NCBI RefSeq assembly: GCF_015706575.1
Contig: NW_024037059.1
Span: 28,220,129-28,284,128, forward strand
Length of the DNA stretch: 64,000 nt
From: Patiria miniata
Taxonomy: Eukaryota > Echinodermata > Asteroidea > Valvatida > Asterinidae
Direction: 5' to 3'
Numbering within the stretch: the stretch's first letter is position 1; every line of letters begins with the position of its first letter. This document shows positions 57,510 through 64,000 of this stretch, piece by piece. The notes under the pieces are model-generated. The model was not told the DNA's origin. It made no database searches and saw nothing but the letters and a program-made list of their open reading frames with translations. The translations under genes were made by a program, and so were the position numbers.

Positions 57510-57639
57510 CTATAATGAGAAAGAGAAAATTGGAAATTATTCAGAGTTGTTACACATTCACAAAAATAACACACAAGCTTCAAGCCTAAGTATTAAGTTG
57601 CCATCTCATAACACATCCAAGATAAATTGCTGTAAGTGA

Positions 57640-57860
57640 AGGGGCAGCATGGCCTAGTGGTATAAAACTCTTGATCAGAGGGTCAGGGGTTCAAATCCAG
57701 CTGCTGGTCATATATTGCGTCCTTGGGCAAGCCACTTTACTCCCACTTGCCTCTCCCCACCAAAGAGTACAAACTGGTACCTATATTAGCTGGGGAGTAA
57801 CCTGCGATGGACTGGCATCCCATCCAGGGGGAGTAGAAATATTCTCAGTCATTTCATGCT
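57640..57860 (+). mobile_element. tRNA-derived SINE
   Basis: GGCAGCATGGCCTAGTGGTA (A box) and GGGGTTCAAATCC (B box) make a good tRNA-like head. The body CTTGGGCAAGCCACTTTAC and GCATCCCATCCAGGGGG follow. Confidence 0.8.
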
Positions 57861-57869
57861 ACCTGATGG

Positions 57870-58062
57870 GCCACATTGGCTCATGACAGGGGGGGGGGGG
57901 CGACAGCCCCCCGATGAAACCTTGTCGCCCCCCCAGTCGCCCCCCCTCCCCCCCACTGAGATTTTGAGTTTCTAAAAAAATTATCATTGATCTACATGGC
58001 GCCCCCCCATGAAATGTTCCAGCCCAGCGCCCCCCACTGAAAAATTCCTGGCTACGCCACTG
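57870..58062 (-). mobile_element. 193-bp hAT-type MITE with G/C runs
   Basis: Flanked by an exact 8-bp duplication CCTGATGG (57862-57869 and 58063-58070). On the minus strand it begins CAGTGGCGTAGCCAGGAATT, an end I know from many marine-invertebrate genomes. The internal sequence is long G/C runs. A related end (CAGTGGCGACGCC) is at 685. Confidence 0.82.
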
Positions 58063-58079
58063 CCTGATGGACATCAATG

Positions 58080-58235
58080 AATGGGAGGTTTGCGGTAACA
58101 CCATGTGAATGGCATCTTTTTGTGAGTTAATTGTGTGGTTCTGAGAAGAACCAGTTGGTTTAACTCGATGTTTTGAACAGTATGCTCTGCTCCTCATCAG
58201 GAGAACAAGTCAATAGCTGGATCGTTCAGACATCA
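58080..58235. mobile_element. hairpin repeat, family 1, second copy
   Basis: Shares GTAACACCATGTG, GTGGTTCTGAGAAGAACC and CAGTATGCTCTGC with 3000-3235. Only one side of the hairpin is well preserved. Confidence 0.55.
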
Positions 58236-58949
58236 GGCCATTTTAATAATTTTTGATTTAAAAATAAATATAAATATACTCTTTGTTTTGCAACTGGTTT
58301 TTACTTTTTTAATAACTGAAATTGGTAGGTACTGAAAAAGAAAATACCTCGACGGTGTCTGAAAAAAAAAAACACCAAGAATTTCATATTTCAAAGACAT
58401 ATATAGCAAAGGTCATGCTGTTTTAAGCAGTCAGACAAAAACATTCTTTAAAAATATCTTCAAGAAACATATCAGCTTTTATTTTTGTCTTCTTGAGAAC
58501 AATATGTTTTTTGTCAATACTCCAAACACGAACACATATTGATGAGGCAGTATGCACAACCACTTATGCAGTTTTGCACGACTGTTCTATTGATCCTAAA
58601 TTTTCCTGGACCCTTATTATGTTGGTAGCGCTCTTGTCTTCTAATGGTAACCATGACAATTTAAATGACAGACAATAGAAGTACCAATATTGCTAGGTCT
58701 ATATGTGTAGTATCCACATATTAAGTACAATGGTGCAGCAAATGGTTTGGTGGGTGGAAATAGTAGCTTAATTGTGGCTGAAGGACAGAGAATACAAAGC
58801 AAAAACAAGAATAACAACGTCACGGTTGCAAGACTGTGGACAGGACACATTTTCAGCATCGTCATCAAGCGCACAACTACAATCCAGGGTTGATGGTAAT
58901 AATACCCTCATTTCACCACTGGGAACCAGTCTGGTAACATCTGAAAAAG
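58236..58949 (+). other. upstream region of lectin copy A
   Basis: From about 58850 it matches the leader of copies B and C (TTCAGCATCGTCA, CAACTACAATC, CCACTGGGAACCAGTCTGG). Further up the match fades and the TATA box of copies B and C is not recognisable, so copy A may use another promoter. Confidence 0.45.
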
Positions 58950-59635
58950 ATGTTGTCCAAACGTCTCGTCTTTGGCTTGATAAGCCTTTGTCTTATGATC
59001 AGATGCACTGGTGGTAATGAGAGGTGTGGAGCCTCCATTAGAGGGGCGTGTCCTCCTGCTTGGAGCCAGTGGGGTGACAAATGCTTCAAAAAATATAGCA
59101 AGAGTCTACCATGGGCTGAGGCAAACCAGGAGTGCATCAAGATGGGAAGTGTCTTGGTCATGCCACAGTCTCAGGAGGAAAATGAATTCCTGCTGAATAA
59201 CCTAATCCACTACTTTTGGATCGACTGTAGTGATCTGCAAGTTCAAGGTTTGTCAACTTCTATTGCTTAAACAATCAATGAATACTGTTCTCCAAGATTT
59301 TCGTAGGAAACAATTCTTCTCTCCTTTTGGAAAGGAAAAAAAACATTATTAACATTTCAAACTTCAAACAATCATGGTTCTCATTTCTAAGGCTTCATTG
59401 TAAACATCTAACCAAATACAAACCAGACATTAATATTCTCTGTGTGTCAGGTACATGGGTATGTCAAGATGGCACTACTGATGTGGAGTACAGAAACTGG
59501 AGGAATGGTGAACCGAGTAATAGCGGAGGAAGAGAAGATTGTGCAACAGCGGGAGAATCTGGTTGGAATGACATTCCATGTGACTATCTCGCTCCTGCTA
59601 TCTGCCAACGACCAGCACCACAGCTGCACTTTTAA
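58950..59635 (+). CDS. secreted C-type lectin, copy A
   Basis: Exons 58950-59247 and 59451-59635 (CAAG|GTTTGT donor, TGTCAG acceptor, phase 1) give 160 residues. Residues 1-20 are a hydrophobic signal peptide (RLVFGLISLCLMIRC region). The rest is one C-type lectin domain: CPPAWSQWGDKCFK, FWIDCSDLQVQG in the WIGL position, GEPSNSGGREDC, then WNDIPCD and ICQRP. The EPS triad stands where calcium-dependent lectins carry EPN (mannose type) or QPD (galactose type). WND is intact, so calcium-dependent sugar binding is plausible. It resembles the small secreted lectins of echinoderms. A likely poly(A) signal is at 60576. Confidence 0.9.
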
Positions 59636-60575
59636 GTGTTAACAAAAACACTGAATGCTCATCAAAAAATAAGTACACATAGTAATTTCTTTTCTTTGAT
59701 TGTAAATTATATCCCTCAAAAAAGCAAGGTATCATGTAGACAGTACTGTGAATATGCAACTGAACAATTTAAGGCAATCGTAAATTTTGGGCAAACAATT
59801 TAAGAAGATGAAAAAAACAATTTTAAAAGATTGCTGAGGCATGAGGTACTCTGTATAGAATACTTAGTTCTAAACTAATGTCTTTTTGTAATTTGCGCTT
59901 GTTGGAAAATAGTTATTTGTCTGTATTTTTCATTCATGAAAATTGTGTTGTCAACATATGCAACTGAACCACTTAGACAATCACAAAATTTGGGCAAACA
60001 ATTCGACATAATGAAAAACAGAAGAAATGTTTTTGTTTTAATAGTAGTCCTCATTGAATACATTGTGTGAATGTATCTATTTTATTTGTGCTTGCGGAAA
60101 TATTTTTAATTACAACTTTATTTCGTTCAGTTGCAGAACTGTTCAATTTTGTTTTCCTTTTGTAAGATAGGCCTAATCTCAATCTAGTTTTTAAACAAGT
60201 ACGTTTAAAACAAGCTAAGGACCTGGCCACAAGTTTACAACCGGCCAGCAGATATTTATTCCTATTTCATTTATATCTTTCAGTCAAAAATTCAAATGAA
60301 GTCAAAAATTCACAAATTTCTAACGATTTTGTTCAACATTTACTTCATGTTTTGTGAAAACACCCCTCTGACACGTTATGGCTGTTTAAATTTCACATTA
60401 ATCGACATGTCAAAAAGAGAAACTACTGAGAAAAAAAGGCCTTTAAAGTATTGACTTTTGTATTCGTGAAAAGGAAAGATACCAATTGTTTTTCCTAAAA
60501 AAAACCTTTTATTCCACGATGTTTATGTTTTTCTCTAAATTACGTGTAGTTCACATATCAAAGATTACAAATATC

Positions 60576-60581
60576 AATAAA
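60576..60581 (+). terminator. poly(A) signal of lectin copy A
   Basis: AATAAA about 940 bp after the stop codon, conserved at the same place in unit B. Confidence 0.5.
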
Positions 60582-60676
60582 GGTGCACAAACAAAGTTCA
60601 TTCCCATTTGATTTTTGCATTTTCTTCCACTAAGGCATGTGCAAAGTTCCGTCTCATTTTGCCAGAACGCCTCACA

Positions 60677-60683
60677 TATAAAA
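60677..60683 (+). promoter_or_regulatory. TATA box of lectin copy B
   Basis: TATAAAA in the context CTCACATATAAAACTAG, about 95 bp after the poly(A) signal of copy A and 386 bp before the copy B start codon. The long leader holds a possible splice donor (GAG|GTAAATA at 60832) and acceptor (TTTACAG at 60972), so the first exon may be non-coding. Confidence 0.6.
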
Positions 60684-61068
60684 CTAGAAAAGCTATCGGC
60701 TACTTCGACTGATCAGGTCTGAGGTGCTATATCTTACCAACGCTGCTTTGTAAGGAGTTGCACATCATTTATTAGTGTTTGGCCTACAATGTGGATGCAT
60801 ACGTCTCCTACTGGTAATCATGGCAACAGAGGTAAATACACATGAGTTATATGGCTTCCAACTCACAAAGCAGAGTCTTGGAAATATGTCCAATTAGAAA
60901 TTTCCTTTTGTGTCCGTTTGGTCAGAATAAATAAGGAGACTACATGTGGTTAATGAAAAGAAAATATTTACAGCATCGTCAAGCTCACTACTGCAATCAC
61001 GGATTGGTTAAAAGAGAAAAGAATCGTCATTTTACCACTGGCAACCAGTCTGGTAACATCTGATAAAG

Positions 61069-61763
61069 ATGTTGCCTAAACGTCTCATCGTTGGCTTGAT
61101 AAGCCTTTGTCTTATGATCAGATGCACTGGTGGTAATGAGAGATGTGGGGCCTCCATTAGAGGGGCGTGTCCTCCTGCTTGGAGCCAGTGGGGTGACAAA
61201 TGCTACAAGCAACTCAGCAAGAATCTACCATGGGCTGAGGCAAAACAGGAGTGCATCAAGATGGGAAGTGTCTTGGTCATGCCACAGTCTCAGGAGGAAA
61301 CTGACTTCCTTCAGAAGAACGTGTACCACTGGTTCTGGATCAACTGCAATGATCTTCAAGTTGAAGGTTTGTAAACTTACATTGCTTAAACAATGAAGGA
61401 ATTCTATTTTTTGAGATGTTCAAAGGAAACAATTTTTCTCTCCTATTGGAAAGGAAAGAAATTTCATTGTTTACGTTTCAAAGTTTAAACATACATAGGC
61501 CTACGTGATTTTAAATTCTTAAAGCTTGACAGTCAAATTCAAGCCAAATAAAAATTCGTATTCTATGTGTGTGTGTGTTAGGTGCATGGGTGTGTCAAGA
61601 TGGCACTACTGTTGTGGAGTACAGTAACTGGGGTAAGGGTCAACCTAGCAGCACCAGCGAAGATTGTGCAGTGGTGACAGATAACGGTGATTGGAATGAC
61701 GTTCCATGTGACGATCTCTCTCCTGTTATCTGCCAACGACCAGCACCACAGCTGCACTTTTAA
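61069..61763 (+). CDS. secreted C-type lectin, copy B
   Basis: Exons 61069-61366 and 61582-61763 give 159 residues. Signal peptide, cysteines and splice phases match copy A, whose start lies 2,119 bp upstream. The sugar-site triad reads QPS (GQPSSTSEDC) rather than the EPS of copy A, with WNDVPCD intact. In this family Q at that position favours galactose-type ligands, so the paralogs may differ in specificity. A TATA box at 60677 and poly(A) signal at 62714 frame a compact unit. Confidence 0.91.
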
Positions 61764-62713
61764 GTGTCAACAAAAACACTGACTGCTCATCAAAAATAAG
61801 TACACAGAGTAATTTCTTTTCTTTTATTGTAAATTATATCCCTCAAAAAAGCAAGGTATCATGTAGACAGTACTGTGAATATGCAACTGATCAATTTAAG
61901 GCAATTGTACATTTTGGGCAAACAATTTTAGAAGATGAAAAACAATTTTAAAATATAATAATAAACAAGATTGCTGAGGCATGAGGTACTCCTTATAGAA
62001 TACTTAGTTCTAAACTTATGTCTTTTTGTAATTTGCTCTTGTTGGAAAATAGTTTCACTTATCTGTATTTTTCATTCACGAAAATTGTGTTGTCAACATA
62101 TGCAACTGAACCACTTAGACAATCACAAAATTTGGGCAAAAAAATCGACATAATGAAAAAAAAAGAACTTTTTGTTTTAATAGTAGTCCTCATAGAATAC
62201 ATTGTGTAATGTATCTATTTTAAGTTGTGCTTGCGGAAATATTTTTAATTACAACTTTATTTCGTTCAGTTTTAGAACTTGTCAATTTTCTTTTCCGTTT
62301 GTAAGATAGGCCTAATCTCAATATAGTTTTTAAACAAGTACATTTAAAACAAGCTAAGGACCTGGCCACCAGTTTACAACCGGCCAGCAGATATTTGTAT
62401 TCCCATTTCATTAATATCTGTCAGTCAAAAATTCAAATCAAGTCAAAAATTCACAAATTTTCAACGATTTTGTTCAACATTTACTTCATGTTTTGTGAAA
62501 ACACCACTCTGACACGTTATGGCTGTTTAAATTTCACATTAATCGACATGTCAAAAAGAGAAACTACTGAGAAAAAAAGGCCTTTAAAGTATTGACTTTT
62601 GTATTCGTGAAAAGGAAAGTACCAATTGTTTTTCCTTAAAAACTTTTATTCCACGATTTTTATATTATTTCTTTAAATTACGTGTAGTTCACATATCAAA
62701 TATTACAAATATC

Positions 62714-62719
62714 AATAAA
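62714..62719 (+). terminator. poly(A) signal of lectin copy B
   Basis: AATAAA in the same context (ATATCAATAAAGGTGC) as in unit A, about 950 bp after the stop codon. Confidence 0.5.
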
Positions 62720-62814
62720 GGTGCACAAACAAAGTTCATTCCCATTTGATTTTTGCATTTTCTTCCACTAAGGCATGTGCAAAGTTCCGTCTCATTTTGC
62801 CAGAATGCCTCACA

Positions 62815-62821
62815 TATAAAA
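62815..62821 (+). promoter_or_regulatory. TATA box of truncated lectin copy C
   Basis: TATAAAA in the same context as the copy B promoter. The surrounding 150 bp are nearly identical, so the promoter may still be active although the gene body is deleted. Confidence 0.55.
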
Positions 62822-63200
62822 CTACAAAAGCTATCGGCTACTTTGACTGATCAGGTCTGAGGTGCTATATCTTGCCTGGTACGCTGCTTTGTAAGGAGTT
62901 GCACGTCATTTATTAGTTTTTGGCCTACAATGGGGATGCATACGTCTCCTACTGGTAATCATGGCAACAGAGGTAAATATACATGAGTTATATGGCTTCA
63001 AACTCACAAAGCAGAGTCTTGCAAATATGTCCAATTAGAAATTTCCCTTTGTGTCCGTTGGTGCGGAATAAATAAGGAGACTAGTTAATGAAAAGAAAAT
63101 ATTTACAGCATCGTCAAGCTCACTACTGCAATTAAGGATTGGTTAAAAAAGAAAAGAATCGTCATGTCACCACTGGGAACCAGTCTGGTAACATCTGCAA

Positions 63201-63332
63201 ATGACGTTGCCTAAACGTCTTATCGTTGGCTTGATAAGCCTTTGTCTTATGATCAGATGCACTGGTGGTAATGAGAGGTGTGGGGCCTCCATTAGAGGGG
63301 CGTGTCCTCCTGCTTGCAGTTTCCTTTTGTAA
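63201..63332 (+). pseudogene. C-type lectin copy C, reduced by internal deletion
   Basis: The first 38 codons match copies A and B (signal peptide through GASIRGACPPA). The frame then runs into CSFLL and a stop. The sequence after the break matches the 3' flank of the repeat unit (compare 60147 and 62289), so most of both exons is gone by one internal deletion. The copy A/B start codon is ACG here, with an in-frame ATG one codon upstream. The upstream promoter region with a TATA box (62815) is still present. Confidence 0.85.
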
Positions 63333-64000
63333 GATAAACTCAATTGGAAATGTAACAATTTGATGGCATGAAATAAATGAAAATCTGATGCTGCAGTATT
63401 TAGTCAAGACCTAGTTATTTGTTATATCTGTGCTTATGGAGCACCTTTCTCAGATTTTTTTGGTCTAATTCTTACAATTTCACCTTCTTTCAAGTCTTTT
63501 TCTCATTTTAATTTTAAATAACATCAGTTCTGTTACAGTGTTAACTTGGTAATATGAACCCAATGCATTCACTGATATAGCTACTAAGGGAATAAATACG
63601 TGCTTGGCCGTTTTTAACCAAGTACGTTCAATACCAGCTAGGGACCTGGTCACCAATTTTGAACGTACTTGTTGAAAACCATCCAAGCAGATATTTATTC
63701 CCATTTCATAAGTACCTTTTGGTCAAAAAATTCAAAGCAAGTCAAAAATTCACTAATTTCCAACAATCTTGTTCTACAATTTTCTTCATGTTTTCTGAAA
63801 CATCCCTTTGGTCATGTCTACAGAATGTGCCTCATGCGCGTGGTGCTGAAACAGATACGTTTTATTTTTTAGCATAAATAGCATTGGCATTGAGAAGGGA
63901 CAGGATATTTATTGTCATTGATTTATCAAAATAAAAGTAGGCCTAGGTTATCAGTATCATGATCATGTTCTGAACAACCAGCCAAATATTATGCAAGTTG
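63333..64000 (+). other. remains of the third lectin unit
   Basis: Segments 63610-63800 match the unit 3' flanks (GACCTGGTCACCAATTTTGA, AGATATTTATTCCCATTTCA). The final 150 bp show nothing I recognise. Confidence 0.5.

Larger units (their letters stand above)
58690..63800 (+). repeat. tandem array of about 2.1-kb lectin gene units
   Basis: Three direct copies of a unit holding a lectin gene plus about 1.3 kb of flank. The gene starts are spaced 2,119 and about 2,135 bp. The flank of unit A (59636-60930) and of unit B (61764-63060) align almost base for base. The third unit is cut by deletion. Each flank carries the 150-bp segment also seen near 47330 and 63640. Confidence 0.88.

Noticed and set aside
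57086-57332. A further exon of the mosaic gene
   Set aside because: No domain motif or paired splice sites on the minus strand.

Overview
The window is eukaryotic, AT-rich, intron-rich DNA from a marine invertebrate deuterostome. The best guess is an echinoderm, perhaps a sea star. Reasons: SUEL/galactose-binding (Gal_lectin) domains mixed with F5/8C, TSP1, C-type lectin and WxxW modules; small secreted C-type lectins of a type I associate with sea stars; paired MYND/DUF4470 genes; and many short inverted-repeat transposons and tRNA-derived SINEs. The species cannot be fixed without a search.

The main gene lies on the minus strand and spans almost the whole window. I place 31 exons from 57509 down to 1 (about 6.2 kb coding, about 2,065 residues). 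Both ends lie outside the window. In protein order the modules are TSP1, F5/8C, TSP1, TSP1, F5/8C, F5/8C (short), F5/8C, C-type lectin, Gal_lectin, Gal_lectin, C-type lectin, F5/8C, Ig, Gal_lectin, WxxW, Gal_lectin, fucolectin-like F5/8C, Gal_lectin. Every module boundary is a phase-1 intron, the signature of exon shuffling. The product should be a large extracellular carbohydrate- and matrix-binding mosaic protein; no signal peptide or membrane segment falls in the window.

A 19.9-kb intron of this gene (4626-24560) holds two plus-strand paralogs (13249-16616 and 18789-22319), each with two MYND zinc fingers and a DUF4470 domain. The second has one in-frame stop, CGA to TGA, in its last exon. 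Their flanks share LINE remains, so the copies arose by a segmental duplication of about 5.5-6 kb. Later insertions separate them, including a Harbinger-type MITE whose empty site is preserved in the other copy.

Upstream of the last visible exon of the large gene, 58.7-63.8 kb carries a plus-strand tandem array of 2.1-kb units. It has two intact two-exon secreted C-type lectin genes and a third copy reduced by internal deletion. The two intact lectins differ at the sugar-specificity position (EPS versus QPS) and share the WND motif.

The introns are crowded with mobile DNA. Two foldback-type elements have arms made of tandem subrepeats: 25496-28437 (about 160-bp units) and 34596-36687 (21-bp units, 6-bp target duplication). 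There is a nested inverted-repeat complex at 4803-10768; its inner element carries a housekeeping-type promoter and a possible three-exon transcript. Also present are hAT, Harbinger, mariner/pogo and TTAA-flanked MITEs, several SINE families, LINE 3' remnants, and minisatellites that recur in separate introns of the same gene. No rRNA, CRISPR or prokaryotic features are seen.
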